This document shows, in pieces, positions 27,569 to 36,562 of a DNA stretch of 64,000 nt (its first letter is position 1; each line of letters starts with the position of its first letter). Where the stretch lies: the NCBI RefSeq assembly GCF_000012325.1, contig NC_003910.7:5146001-5210000 (forward strand), written 5' to 3'. Made by a program: the position numbers and the translations under genes. The DNA is from Colwellia psychrerythraea 34H (GTDB lineage Bacteria > Pseudomonadota > Gammaproteobacteria > Enterobacterales > Alteromonadaceae). The notes beneath the pieces were generated by a model, which saw only the letters and a list, made by a program, of their open reading frames with translations, did not search any database and was not told where the DNA came from.

Positions 27569-28690
27569 TTATTGGTGTAACGCGTCTTTTAAAGCCGATA
27601 AACATAAGGCAACATTCTCGCTTTTAGCCGCATGTCCCATAAGACCTATTCGCCATGCTTTACCAGCAAAAGCACCTAAACCAGCACCTATTTCAAGGTT
27701 GTAGTGCTCTAATAAGTAATCACGTATTTTAGCATCATCAGCACCATCAGGAATGTAGATAGCGTTTAATTGAGGTAAGCGCTCTTCTTCCGGTACGATG
27801 AACTCAATACCTAATTCTTTCAGTCCTTTAGCTAATACTTCATGTTGTTCTTTATGGCGTGCCCAGCTATTTTCTAAGCCTTCATCATGAAGCATTACTA
27901 AGGCTTCATGTAAGGCATATAAAGAGTTTACTGGAGCGGTATGGTGGTAACTACGCTTACCTTCACCAGACCAATAGCCCATCACTAAGGTTTGATCTAA
28001 GAACCAACTTTGTATTTGAGTTTTACGATTTTGAACTACTGCTACAGCCTTAGGGCTAAAGGAAAGAGGCGATATGCCTGGTACACAAGACATACATTTT
28101 TGTGTACCCGAATAGATAGCGTCTATGCCCCATTCATCCACTTTCAGCTCTACACCTCCTAATGATGTCACTGCATCAACAATCGTTAAACAATCATGCT
28201 CTTGCGCCATTTTACATAGGGCTTTGGCATCTGAAAGCGCCCCCGTTGACGTTTCTGCATGAACAAAGGCTAAGAATTTAGCATCAGGATGGTCATGTAA
28301 CGCAGCTTTTACCTTATGAGTTTCAACTGCACGCCCCCAAGGAGAGTCAACAACCACGGCCTCTGCACCTATTCTGGTAACGTTCTGAATCATACGGTCA
28401 CCAAAAACACCATTGCGACAAACAATCACTTTGTCGCCCGCTTCAACTAGGTTTACAAAACAGGCTTCCATCCCTGCAGAGCCCGGTGCTGATAAGGCGA
28501 TAGTGAATTCATTTTTGGTTTGAAAAGCGTATTGAAGTAGCGTTTTTACTTCATCCATCATACTGATAAATAACGGGTCTAGATGACCAATCGTTGGCCT
28601 AGCCAATGCAGACAATACTCGTGCACTTACATCTGAAGGCCCAGGGCCCATTAAAATTCTTTGTGGTGGGTTGAATGATTTAAATGTCAT
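27569..28690 (-). CDS. AGXT-type glyoxylate aminotransferase (candidate BhcA role)
   Basis: A 373-residue class V aminotransferase. The PLP lysine is in YSGTQKCMSCVPG (K198), with a substrate-site segment SYHHTAPVNSLYALHEAL and a C-terminal ...AWRIGLMGHAA, all as in alanine-glyoxylate aminotransferase. It makes glycine from glyoxylate using an amino donor (alanine, serine or aspartate). In the beta-hydroxyaspartate cycle this is BhcA's job, with aspartate as donor. An alternative is ureidoglycine-glyoxylate aminotransferase, but that belongs to pathways with allantoate amidohydrolase, not allantoicase. It is divergent from the Tsx-like porin, sharing a TGACACNNGTGTCA operator with it. Donor specificity cannot be read from the sequence. 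Confidence 0.85.
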   Translation of the reverse strand: MTFKSFNPPQRILMGPGPSDVSARVLSALARPTIGHLDPLFISMMDEVKTLLQYAFQTKNEFTIALSAPGSAGMEACFVNLVEAGDKVIVCRNGVFGDRMIQNVTRIGAEAVVVDSPWGRAVETHKVKAALHDHPDAKFLAFVHAETSTGALSDAKALCKMAQEHDCLTIVDAVTSLGGVELKVDEWGIDAIYSGTQKCMSCVPGISPLSFSPKAVAVVQNRKTQIQSWFLDQTLVMGYWSGEGKRSYHHTAPVNSLYALHEALVMLHDEGLENSWARHKEQHEVLAKGLKELGIEFIVPEEERLPQLNAIYIPDGADDAKIRDYLLEHYNLEIGAGLGAFAGKAWRIGLMGHAAKSENVALCLSALKDALHQ

Positions 28691-28770
28691 AATTGCATTA
28701 CCTTCTATTTTAGTTTTAATTTTTAGTTGTGTTTATAAAACAACCTGATGTATCGTAGTAAATCGCAACC

Positions 28771-28784
28771 TGACACATGTGTCA
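28771..28784. promoter_or_regulatory. operator TGACACATGTGTCA in the aminotransferase/porin divergent promoter
   Basis: A perfect palindrome 81 bp upstream of the aminotransferase start and 90 bp before the porin start. On the minus strand it contains a consensus -35 (TTGACA), with a TTTACT -10-like box 17 bases downstream, so a bound repressor would block transcription of the aminotransferase. It matches the xdhA site at 11474. Confidence 0.6.
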
Positions 28785-28874
28785 AGTTACGAAAAAACAA
28801 TGAAACTTGGATATATTGAAAAAAATTAAAATTAAAATTAAAATCATAACTAAAATTACATTGAGAGAGACAAT

Positions 28875-29702
28875 ATGAAAATTTCAGTACCACTTACCGC
28901 CCTTGCATTAACCGTTGCGTTAAATGCACCAATGGTTTCAGCAGAGATCTGGGGAAATACAGAAGTACAATTACAAGCACTAGGTGAATTAGAACGAGTA
29001 GGTACCGGTGGCACCGCTGACACTACCATCATCACCTTCCAACATGCTGGTGGCTGGGAATATGGCGATAACTTCTTCTTTATGGATTATTCTCGTTACT
29101 CAGTAAATAACGATGCTAACTTCCCGGTAGCAGATTCAAGCGAGCTATACGGCGAGTGGTATTCAAACTTTAGCTTGGGCGCAATTAGCGGTAATGATCT
29201 TAGCTTTGGTCCAGTAAAAGATATTGGTGTTGTTGCTGGTTTTAACTTCGCCCCTGAAGTAGACAGCGCTTGGGTATTACCTGGTGTTAGATTCGCCTTA
29301 GATTTACCAGGTTTTGCTTTTGCACAAATTGATGTGACTGGTTATATCCATCAAGGCGGCGGCAGTGCAGATTCCCCTGTCTTTACCGTGGTTGATGAAG
29401 ACTCTAGTTTTATGGTTGATTTTGCTTGGGCATATCCCTTTAAAATTGGTTCAACAAGCTGGAGCATCGAAGGTCATCTAGAATACATTGACGGCCGCAC
29501 TCAAGTGAATAACTTTGGTACTACAGAGCTAGAATCATGGATTTTATTTCAACCACAAATTCGCTTAGATTTAGGTGAAGTATTAGGACAAAAAGCACAG
29601 CGTTTATTCGTTGGTATTGAATACCAATACTGGAAAAATAAACTAGGTGAGAAAGGTACTGATGATAATGCTGCACAGCTTCTTGCTGTATGGCGTTTCT
29701 AA
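28875..29702 (+). CDS. Tsx-like nucleoside-specific outer-membrane channel
   Basis: A 275-residue outer-membrane beta-barrel with a signal peptide (MKISVPLTALALTVALNAPMVSA) and a terminal Phe (LLAVWRF) for BAM recognition. Features of the Tsx/OmpK family: TIITFQHAGGWEYGDNFFFMDYSRY near the N terminus and RLFVGIEYQYWKNKLG near the C terminus. Tsx channels admit nucleosides and nucleobases; beside a purine catabolic block and sharing a divergent operator with the aminotransferase, it likely imports purine substrates. No inner-membrane purine permease was seen in the window. Confidence 0.85.
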   Translation: MKISVPLTALALTVALNAPMVSAEIWGNTEVQLQALGELERVGTGGTADTTIITFQHAGGWEYGDNFFFMDYSRYSVNNDANFPVADSSELYGEWYSNFSLGAISGNDLSFGPVKDIGVVAGFNFAPEVDSAWVLPGVRFALDLPGFAFAQIDVTGYIHQGGGSADSPVFTVVDEDSSFMVDFAWAYPFKIGSTSWSIEGHLEYIDGRTQVNNFGTTELESWILFQPQIRLDLGEVLGQKAQRLFVGIEYQYWKNKLGEKGTDDNAAQLLAVWRF

Positions 29703-29719
29703 TAGGTTAATAACCTATT

Positions 29720-29982
29720 TATACCCGTTACCATTCAAGATGCATGTTTCAGAGTGCTTGAGCAATGTCAATTCAAGGCGCTGTGATGAAATAATGGTTG
29801 TTCCATTATAATTCACAGCAATGATGAAGTGATGTAGCTCAAGCGCTTCTTTGATGGGTTTAAAATCATTTTATACGTCGTTAAATAACCAAACCATAGA
29901 ATGACTATGCTTAAATTATTTACCTTGTCTAAAGTGGTTTTAATTCCCACTGAATCCGGCACTTTGATTGGTAATGGGTATA
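29720..29982. mobile_element. MITE-like element, copy 2 (263 bp)
   Basis: Ends are TATACCC... and ...GGGTATA with about 25-base imperfect inverted repeats: left ATACCCGTTACCATTCAAGA, right (reverse complement) ATACCCATTACCAATCAAAG. It is the inverse orientation of the copy at 46196-46459, whose sequence it matches along most of its length (AAATAATGGTTGTTCCATT; AACCATAGAATGACTATG). There is no ORF. It sits just after the porin gene. Confidence 0.8.
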
Positions 29983-30001
29983 GACCCATAAATTAAAATA
30001 A

Positions 30002-30036
30002 GCTGCCGATTTCATTATGTTTATTGGCAGCCTTTT
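30002..30036 (+). terminator. terminator-like hairpin after porin and repeat
   Basis: GCTGCC / GGCAGC arms extended by A-T pairs, an 18-base intervening loop, followed by CTTTTTATTATT. It probably terminates transcripts from the porin side before malic enzyme. Confidence 0.6.
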
Positions 30037-30324
30037 TATTATTCCTATTTGTTGAAAATCCTATACTGAATCCCACTACTGTGGCGCGGTATTTTGCATG
30101 CTTTAACCCTATTTATATCTTGATTAACAGGTATGGGGGTGCTTTCTCGATGAAAGGTGTATTTCACTGATTTATCTAAAGCTTATTAAAACAAAAACAA
30201 CGATATAACTTTATCAATAACTAATACCAAACAGATTAATTTTAGTACTCAACAAACTCCCCCCAAAGAAAGCGTTGACTACCGTATTAACTTCTAACCT
30301 TAAAACTATAAAAAGTAGGTCAAA

Positions 30325-31572
30325 ATGTCTGATTTTAAACAAGCAGCACTGGATTATCACGCCTTGCCAACGGCTGGGAAAATTGCCATTGCTATCACAA
30401 CACCCGCCGAAACCAGTGCTGATTTATCGCTCGCTTATAGTCCTGGAGTCGCTGAACCTTGTCGAGAAATAGCCAAAAATCCTGATGATGTCTATAAATA
30501 CACAGGTAAAGGTAATACCGTTGCCGTTATCTCAAACGGTACTGCTGTTTTAGGTTTAGGTAATTTAGGGCCAATGGCCTCTAAGCCAGTAATGGAGGGT
30601 AAAGCATTATTGTTTAAACGCTTTGCTGACATTAATTCATTCGATATTGAAGTAACGCATAGAACACCTGAAGAGTTCATCAATACGGTCGCTGCTATCG
30701 CGGATAGTTTTGGTGGTATTAACTTAGAAGATATCAAAGCACCTGAGTGTTTTATAATTGAAAAAGCACTAAATGAGCGTTGTAAAATACCGGTGTTTCA
30801 TGATGACCAGCACGGGACTGCTATCGTGACGGCGGCTGCCATGATTAATGCCTTAGAAATACAAAATAAGAAAATTGAACAAGCTGATATCGTTTGTTTA
30901 GGTGCCGGTGCGGCTGCGATTGCCTGTATGGAGTTGCTGATCCAATGTGGCGCAATTCGTGAAAAAATATATATGCTCGACACGAAAGGGGTTATCCATA
31001 CTCGCCGTGATGATTTATCTGAATATAAAACCCGTTTTGCCAATAACACCGACAAACGAACTTTAGATGATGTTATTGAAGGCGCTGATGTTTTTCTTGG
31101 TGTTTCTGGCCCTAACTTGCTTAACACAGAGCAGTTAAAGAAAATGGCAGACAACCCAGTTGTGTTTGCGTGTTCTAACCCAGATCCTGAAATAAAACCT
31201 GAACTAGCACACAGTGTTAGAAGTGATTTAATTATGGCGACCGGTCGCTCTGATTATCCAAATCAAGTGAACAATGTTCTATGTTTCCCCTTTATTTTCC
31301 GCGGTGCTTTAGATGTACGAGCGCGTAAGATTAATAACGAAATGAAAATAGCTGCGGTCCATGCAATTAGAGAACTAGCCAAGCAAGACGTGCCGAAAAG
31401 TGTTTTAAAAGCAAGTAATGAAAAGGAATTGTCCTTTGGGAAAGGTTACATCATTCCTCGCCCAATGGATCCAAGGTTATGCAAAAATGTTGCCTTAGCA
31501 GTTGCTAAAGCTGCGGTTGATTCAGGCGTTGCTGCTTTACCTTTGCCTGATAACTATATGAATGATACTTAA
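30325..31572 (+). CDS. malic enzyme (short, without phosphotransacetylase domain)
   Basis: Decarboxylates malate to pyruvate with NAD(P)H. The 415-residue protein has the malic N-domain (LSLAYSPGVAEPCREIAKNP, NGTAVLGLGNLGPMASKPVMEGK), the metal/substrate segment INLEDIKAPECFIIE, FHDDQHGTAIV, a Rossmann motif (IVCLGAGAAAIACMELL) and FACSNPDPEIKPE. It lacks the C-terminal phosphotransacetylase domain of MaeB. Together with malate synthase G it could turn glyoxylate plus acetyl-CoA into pyruvate and then back to acetyl-CoA, a route for net glyoxylate oxidation. Cofactor preference is not clear. Confidence 0.92.
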   Translation: MSDFKQAALDYHALPTAGKIAIAITTPAETSADLSLAYSPGVAEPCREIAKNPDDVYKYTGKGNTVAVISNGTAVLGLGNLGPMASKPVMEGKALLFKRFADINSFDIEVTHRTPEEFINTVAAIADSFGGINLEDIKAPECFIIEKALNERCKIPVFHDDQHGTAIVTAAAMINALEIQNKKIEQADIVCLGAGAAAIACMELLIQCGAIREKIYMLDTKGVIHTRRDDLSEYKTRFANNTDKRTLDDVIEGADVFLGVSGPNLLNTEQLKKMADNPVVFACSNPDPEIKPELAHSVRSDLIMATGRSDYPNQVNNVLCFPFIFRGALDVRARKINNEMKIAAVHAIRELAKQDVPKSVLKASNEKELSFGKGYIIPRPMDPRLCKNVALAVAKAAVDSGVAALPLPDNYMNDT

Positions 31573-31658
31573 AATTTTTTATTCATGTTTAAGTCTAACT
31601 CTTAAATTATTCATATAAAACAACATGAAAATCCTTATTTTCATTTTGTTAATTACAA

Positions 31659-31695
31659 GAGTGACTATTTAAATAATTAAATCGTCACTTTTTAT
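31659..31695 (+). terminator. possible terminator after malic enzyme
   Basis: Short arms AGTGAC / GTCACT with an 18-base AT-rich loop, followed by TTTTTATTTC. Modest stem, so moderate support. Confidence 0.45.
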
Positions 31696-31850
31696 TTCTA
31701 TTTATATAACAAAGATTTAAAAAAATAAGTAGCCGCTATTACGTTACGATGAGTCAGCACAAACAATAACTTGCACCTAGGTTATAAAAAGCCCAACGTC
31801 TTCATAGCACTAAACACTGTCATTCAGTTTCATTAAACCGACTTCGATCA

Positions 31851-32045
31851 TCAATTATTTTTTAAATTTTTAGTCATAATCATAGCAACGACATTAAACT
31901 GGTTAATTTGTTCGCTTGAAAGAGAGTTTTGCATGGTTTCAATGATACCTTTCTCAATTGCTAACATTTGGTTTAGGATCTCTTGACCAAGCGTTGTCAG
32001 TTCAATTACTTGGCTTCTACTATGCAAACTAGATTGCAGACTAAT
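31851..32045 (-). pseudogene. remnant of a MarR-family regulator (C-terminal part)
   Basis: On the minus strand the frame reads LQSSLHSRSQVIELTTLG, then QEILNQMLAIEKG, and ends TKNLKNN with a stop at 31851. This is the wing and C-terminal helix of a MarR-type regulator (RSQVIELTTLGQEIL is the family's recurring post-wing segment). A stop codon lies immediately upstream in frame, and the DNA-binding helices and start are absent, so only about 65 codons survive. It is oriented away from the cupin gene, as a regulator of that gene would be. Confidence 0.65.
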
Positions 32046-32069
32046 TTAAAGAAATATTAGGAGATTATG

Positions 32070-32507
32070 ATGAGATATAAACATGTAAAAGCAGGTGAAT
32101 CAGAACGATACAATCTAGCAGGAGGAGAACTTACCTCAATTCTTGCAACAGGTTTAGATACAGACAATCAAGTGTCTATTTTTGACAGTAAACTTCCAAA
32201 AGGAAATGAGGCTCCTTGGCATTATCACGAAATTGATGATGAAATTTTTTATATTATTTCAGGTGAAGTAGAGTTTGATGTAGAAAAAGAAAATTTTCTA
32301 GCTACAGCTGGTGACTTAATTATCGCTGGGCCTAACGTGAGTCGACGTTTTAAAGCTATTTCAGATAGTCACTTACTGGTAATAAATACACCTTCAGGTC
32401 CATCTGAAAATTTTATTAGAGATATTTCAACGTTTTCAGATGACAATCCTCCTACGGATAAAGACAAAAAATCATTCATAGAAAAATATAAAATCCATAT
32501 TATTTAG
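32070..32507 (+). CDS. cupin-domain protein
   Basis: A 145-residue single-domain cupin. The first metal-binding motif is PWHYHEIDDEIFYIISGE (two His and a Glu), and the second motif region is GDLIIAGPNVSRRFKAISDSHLLVI; the usual second-motif His reads as Arg/Asn here, so metal binding may be partial. ATG 32070 is chosen over 32067 because it is better spaced from AGGAG. Substrate unknown. A MarR remnant lies upstream in divergent orientation, suggesting this gene was once under local MarR control. Confidence 0.75.
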   Translation: MRYKHVKAGESERYNLAGGELTSILATGLDTDNQVSIFDSKLPKGNEAPWHYHEIDDEIFYIISGEVEFDVEKENFLATAGDLIIAGPNVSRRFKAISDSHLLVINTPSGPSENFIRDISTFSDDNPPTDKDKKSFIEKYKIHII

Positions 32508-32846
32508 TTTGGCTATATCACTTGAGTTTTCAGTAAAACATACGATAAAACGGTTAATGTTGATGCCGATAAATTACTAGGAATAACATATTAGCCCTAG
32601 TAGTTTATTCGTTATTTATTGCTACTTTTTATAGCTAAATCATGAATACTACAAAAAACACATCTAATAACGAATGATTCGTATCCAATTATATTTTATT
32701 TTATAAAAATGTTTTACAATCCTCAAAATGTCACTTCAATACTGACAAAACTCCCCCTATTAAGTTAGCTAAACGGGTATTAAGTTCGCAGAGGACTTAT
32801 CTTGTTTTCTAGCTTAGGGCTTTCAATGCTAGTTCTAGGTAAAATC

Positions 32847-33986
32847 ATGAATATAAGAAAAACTTTTTTTTGGCTACATTTAATCATAGGCTGTAGTGCG
32901 GCTATTTTTATTTTTTTAATGTCTATCACCGGTGTTGCCTTAACCTATGAACGTCAGATGATTAAAGCCGCCGAACGTAGCGATTATCCTGCAGCGCCAA
33001 CAGCATCAAATAACAAGTTACCCCTGTCGCAACTTTTGATTATTGCTAAACAGTACCCGAGCAAAAAAATCGCTAACGTTGTGGTAGAAAATCAGCCTAA
33101 TGCACCGATTATTATTAAAGATGGCAGAAAAACACTCGCTTACCTTAACCCTTATACTGGGGCAGAAATAGCGATACCGGGTCAAGGCACAAAAACCTTT
33201 TTCCGTAAATTAAGAGCTTTTCATCGTTGGTTAACCTTAGATGGAGATTTCAGTCAAACAGGTCGAGAGGTTAATGGTATTGCCAATGTCATTTTTATTG
33301 TTTTAATTCTTTCAGGGCTATATTTATGGCTACCTAAGCGCTTTAACAGCAGAGCATTCAAGCAAAGGTTAACCTTGTCTGGAAATTATCCTAACAAGAG
33401 TGCGAGAAATTACCAATGGCATAATGTTTTTGGTATTTATATCGCGCCGGTACTTTTTGTAGTGGTGGTAACTGCGGTATTCTTTTCCTATAAATGGCCG
33501 GGCCAAACACTTAAAAACTATGTCTCAACAGAGTCAGTGTCACTTGCTAAGCCTGTTGAAGTGTCTGCTCAACAAAGCGCGTCCCAACTAACTATTACTA
33601 AACAATTAACCAAAATAAGACAATATTATCCACAGTGGCAAAGCATTCAATTTTCATTAGATAATGCGCCGACTAGCAGCAAAATTTACCGTGTTGATAT
33701 GGGTAATGGTGGTGAACCACAAAAACGTATCTCAATATTATTAGATTCTACAACAGGGGATCTGGTTCAAGAACAAAAATTTGACCAACTATCTACTTAC
33801 AGCAAGCTACGTAGCTACATTAGGTTTCTTCATACCGGTGAAGTCTTCGGACCATTTGGACAAACTATTGCTGGTTTGGCTTCGCTATTTGCATGCTTAT
33901 TGGTGTATACCGGCGCGATGCTTTCTTGGAGGCGTTGGAAAAACAGTCAAAAAGTAAGCGGCACTGTATCCGCGCAAGTAAATTAA
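32847..33986 (+). CDS. PepSY-associated transmembrane protein (iron-reductase-like)
   Basis: About 379 residues with four membrane segments: MNIRKTFFWLHLIIGCSAAI at the N terminus, GIANVIFIVLILSGLYLWLP, VFGIYIAPVLFVVVVTAVFF and GPFGQTIAGLASLFACLLVYTGAML near the C terminus. The HLIIG, FHRWL and FLHTGEVFG motifs are typical of PepSY_TM proteins that sit with siderophore uptake and are thought to reduce or handle iron. A TTG at 32802 gives 15 extra residues; ATG 32847 puts the first helix at the N terminus as in homologues. No TonB receptor gene is adjacent. Confidence 0.8.
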   Translation: MNIRKTFFWLHLIIGCSAAIFIFLMSITGVALTYERQMIKAAERSDYPAAPTASNNKLPLSQLLIIAKQYPSKKIANVVVENQPNAPIIIKDGRKTLAYLNPYTGAEIAIPGQGTKTFFRKLRAFHRWLTLDGDFSQTGREVNGIANVIFIVLILSGLYLWLPKRFNSRAFKQRLTLSGNYPNKSARNYQWHNVFGIYIAPVLFVVVVTAVFFSYKWPGQTLKNYVSTESVSLAKPVEVSAQQSASQLTITKQLTKIRQYYPQWQSIQFSLDNAPTSSKIYRVDMGNGGEPQKRISILLDSTTGDLVQEQKFDQLSTYSKLRSYIRFLHTGEVFGPFGQTIAGLASLFACLLVYTGAMLSWRRWKNSQKVSGTVSAQVN

Positions 33987-34043
33987 CTATGACTAAAGAG
34001 GGTTGGTCTAAGTAGAGCTTTAAGTGGCTCTACATAATTGGTG

Positions 34044-34604
34044 TTATTTGTCTCGTTTATATAAAGACTCGATTGTACTTGTGGCAATAGTGTTCGCATT
34101 AATCATATAACCCGTTAACGCGCCTGACGCCTCTTGTGGCAACTCAAGCTTCTCTACTGATAGTGCATGAACAGTAAAGCGGTAATGGTGAATTCCGTGG
34201 CCTTCTGGCGGGCAAGCACCACCAAACCCGCGGTAACCGAAATCATTTGCTATTTGCACGCTGCCCTCAGGTGCTGAGCCTTTTTTGGCACTGCCAGCGC
34301 CTGCGGCTATTTCGTTCACAGTATGAGGAATATTCACTATTTGCCAATGCCACCAACCACTGCCTGTTGGTGCATCAGGATCATAGGCAGTAATGGCAAA
34401 ACTTTTCGTACCTTCAGGAGCACCTGACCATGCTAGCTGTGGCGATAAATCCCCGCCGCTACAACCAAAGCCATTAAATTCTTGGGCTTTAGCCATAAAT
34501 TCTCCCTCTGCGATATCTTTACTTGATAAGGTAAAAGTATCTGCCAAGGTGATAGAAGAAAAACTGATTGAGAGCAAGGTAACTAATGTGAGTGACTTAA
34601 ACAT
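34044..34604 (-). CDS. YbhB/YbcL family PEBP-like protein, exported
   Basis: A 186-residue phosphatidylethanolamine-binding-protein-like protein with a signal peptide (MFKSLTLVTLLSISFSSITLA). Family motifs present: FGCSGGDLSPQLAWSGAP, SFAITAYDPDAPTGSGWWHW, FGYRGFGGACPPEGHGIHHY and FTVHAL. Its physiological role is unknown in bacteria. It stands alone on the minus strand between the PepSY protein and a GNAT gene. Confidence 0.9.
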   Translation of the reverse strand: MFKSLTLVTLLSISFSSITLADTFTLSSKDIAEGEFMAKAQEFNGFGCSGGDLSPQLAWSGAPEGTKSFAITAYDPDAPTGSGWWHWQIVNIPHTVNEIAAGAGSAKKGSAPEGSVQIANDFGYRGFGGACPPEGHGIHHYRFTVHALSVEKLELPQEASGALTGYMINANTIATSTIESLYKRDK

Positions 34605-34746
34605 AACGATGAACCTTATTTAATGAATTACTAAATGGTGATTGGCAATAGATGGTTAACTATAGATAACTATTCTAGCGATATCCCATATAATTCATAG
34701 TATCGATACTGCTAAGTTTCGCCCTACCCGTTTTTTTTGGTAAGTT

Positions 34747-35178
34747 TTATATAAACTTACACATGCCATGACCTAAAGAACGACTAGGTCTTTGGGTGTA
34801 ACCATAACGGCTATAGAAGGCCTCTTTTCCCTGTGCTGCCAACAAACCGATAGTAGAGCCTTGGTTAGTGGCATCAGATAAATAGCCTTCTATCTTAGCC
34901 ATTAAAGCCGCGCCAATACCCAACTTTTGGTAGCTTGGGTCGACAATCACATCCTGAATATAAAAATACATAGCGCCATCACCAACGACTCTTCCCATAC
35001 CAACAAGTCGGTTATCATGCAAAATGATCACATGGAATAAGCTATGATTTAAACTTTTTTCAGCGAGGTTCGCATCAAGATCGCCCCATCCCACTTTGCT
35101 GCGTAATGTCAGAAAGTCTTCAACTGTTGGGCTGTCTAATTTTAAGCAAAATTTATCTGCTAACACTGTCATCTCCAT
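34747..35178 (-). CDS. GNAT-family N-acetyltransferase
   Basis: A 143-residue acetyltransferase with the acetyl-CoA motif VIVDPSYQKLGIGAALMAKIE and a C-terminal LLAAQGKEAFYSRYGYTQRPS. The YSRYGY...RP ending resembles the ElaA/YjcF-type small GNATs. Substrate unknown. Single gene on the minus strand. Confidence 0.85.
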   Translation of the reverse strand: MEMTVLADKFCLKLDSPTVEDFLTLRSKVGWGDLDANLAEKSLNHSLFHVIILHDNRLVGMGRVVGDGAMYFYIQDVIVDPSYQKLGIGAALMAKIEGYLSDATNQGSTIGLLAAQGKEAFYSRYGYTQRPSRSLGHGMCKFI

Positions 35179-35383
35179 TTATTCTAGGCAGCTTAATCGT
35201 ACGCTCAACCAATCAAACATTAGTACTGTCGTAATAAATCACTTTAACGTTCTGAGCAGAAAATCAAAGTCTGTTACTAAGTTAACTTAACTACTAATAC
35301 TTTCACATAATAAACATCATTTTTATTTTAAGACTATTTTTTAACATTATGTTATTGGCTAGCTAATTTTTAGAAAGCAAAAA

Positions 35384-35411
35384 ATGGCTGTTTAAATGAA
35401 TAAACAGCCAT
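35384..35411 (-). terminator. terminator at the end of the bhc operon
   Basis: Perfect 11-base stem (ATGGCTGTTTA / TAAACAGCCAT), loop of 6; read on the minus strand it is followed by a T-run. It lies 41 bases beyond the bhcD stop. Confidence 0.8.
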
Positions 35412-35451
35412 TGTGAATTGTTGCCCTTGAAACTTTAGCTAAAAAGTAGTG

Positions 35452-36489
35452 TTATAAGTTGAAGTAAGTAACCTGCCCTTTAGCTTCAGCTAATTCAGCA
35501 GCGACTGAGGCTACAGCTAAATCCTGTAAGCCAACACCAGTACCATCAAACAAAGTAATATCTTCTGCTGATGTTCGGCCGGTTTTAGTACCGTTAATTA
35601 CTTCGCCAATTGGCACAATGTCGCTTTGTTGAATGAGCTTTTGTGCAATCGCATGTTGAGCTTCACCCAGAGTAATTGATTGCGCTAATTCATCGGTAAA
35701 GACCTTAGCTACTGCCAGTAGCTTAGCATCAACTTCTTGCTTGCCTACAGTGTCGGTTCCCATACACGCAATGTGAGTACCGGGCTTGATCCAGTCTTTA
35801 TCTATTAGCGCCTCAAACGCTGAAGTAATGGTAATAATGACATCCGCTTGAGCACAAAGCTCTTCACGCGTTACTGATTCAAACGGTAAACCTAATTCTT
35901 CAGCCACCGCAGCAAGCTTAGGTATTTGCTCAGGGTGGAAGTTCCAGCAAACAATTTTTTCGAACTCACGTTGTTCAACAGCGGCACGTAATTGAAAAGT
36001 TGATTGGTGACCTGCACCTACCATACCTAGCACTTTTGAATCTTTACGAGCTAAATGCGCAATAGAAACGGCAGAAGAGGCAGCAGTTCGCACGGCAGTT
36101 AAGTAGTTACCGCCAACAAGGGATTTTAACTGGCCGGTATCAGGGTCAAACAAAATCACTGTGGATTGGTGGTTAGTCAGGTCTTTTTGCACATTACCCG
36201 GCCAGTATCCCCCTGATTTTAAGCCAAGCACCATACCGTCACGGTCGAAGCCCGATTTAAAACCATAGAGGGCATCCGCATGACCAATGGCTTCACGTAT
36301 TACCGGAAAGTTGTAGGCGGTATTTTTCGCCATTGCAGAAAATACGTTTTCTACTGCGGTAAAGGCATCTGCTCTACCCATAACTTCTTGGCAAACCGCT
36401 TCTGAAACAACTGATACGCCCTTGTTAACGGGTAAAGAGTTTTTATGTGAATGGTTTTCTGGTGCATGGTTTTCTTTTGAATCACTCAT
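35452..36489 (-). CDS. bhcD: iminosuccinate reductase, BhcD-like (ornithine cyclodeaminase family)
   Basis: A 345-residue ornithine cyclodeaminase/mu-crystallin family protein. It shows GLKSGGYWPGN, LVGGNYLTAVRTAASSAVS, the NAD-binding GMVGAGHQSTFQLRA, and ITITSAFEALIDKDWIKPG. In isolation it would be called an ornithine cyclodeaminase-like or alanine dehydrogenase-like enzyme; beside a hydroxyaspartate aldolase and dehydratase it fits BhcD, which reduces iminosuccinate to L-aspartate with NADH. The N-terminal ~20 residues (KENHAPENHSHKNSLP) are His/Asn-rich and unusual. It is the last gene of the leftward bhcB-bhcC-bhcD set, with a small hairpin between it and bhcC. Confidence 0.82.
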   Translation of the reverse strand: MSDSKENHAPENHSHKNSLPVNKGVSVVSEAVCQEVMGRADAFTAVENVFSAMAKNTAYNFPVIREAIGHADALYGFKSGFDRDGMVLGLKSGGYWPGNVQKDLTNHQSTVILFDPDTGQLKSLVGGNYLTAVRTAASSAVSIAHLARKDSKVLGMVGAGHQSTFQLRAAVEQREFEKIVCWNFHPEQIPKLAAVAEELGLPFESVTREELCAQADVIITITSAFEALIDKDWIKPGTHIACMGTDTVGKQEVDAKLLAVAKVFTDELAQSITLGEAQHAIAQKLIQQSDIVPIGEVINGTKTGRTSAEDITLFDGTGVGLQDLAVASVAAELAEAKGQVTYFNL

Positions 36490-36516
36490 AATTAATGTCC
36501 TATAAAAATAGCAAAA

Positions 36517-36536
36517 CCCTCAACAAAGGCCGAGGG
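36517..36536 (-). terminator. small intercistronic hairpin between bhcC and bhcD
   Basis: Read on the minus strand, CCCTC and GAGGG arms around a 10-base loop, followed by TTTTGC. Too short for a strong terminator; it could attenuate bhcD relative to bhcC. Confidence 0.4.
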
Positions 36537-36562
36537 CATAAATAGCTTTTAAAGATGAATGT

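Noticed and set aside
27569-28690. Ureidoglycine-glyoxylate aminotransferase
   Set aside because: The pathway here uses allantoicase and ureidoglycolate lyase, so ureidoglycine is not an expected intermediate; kept only as an alternative.
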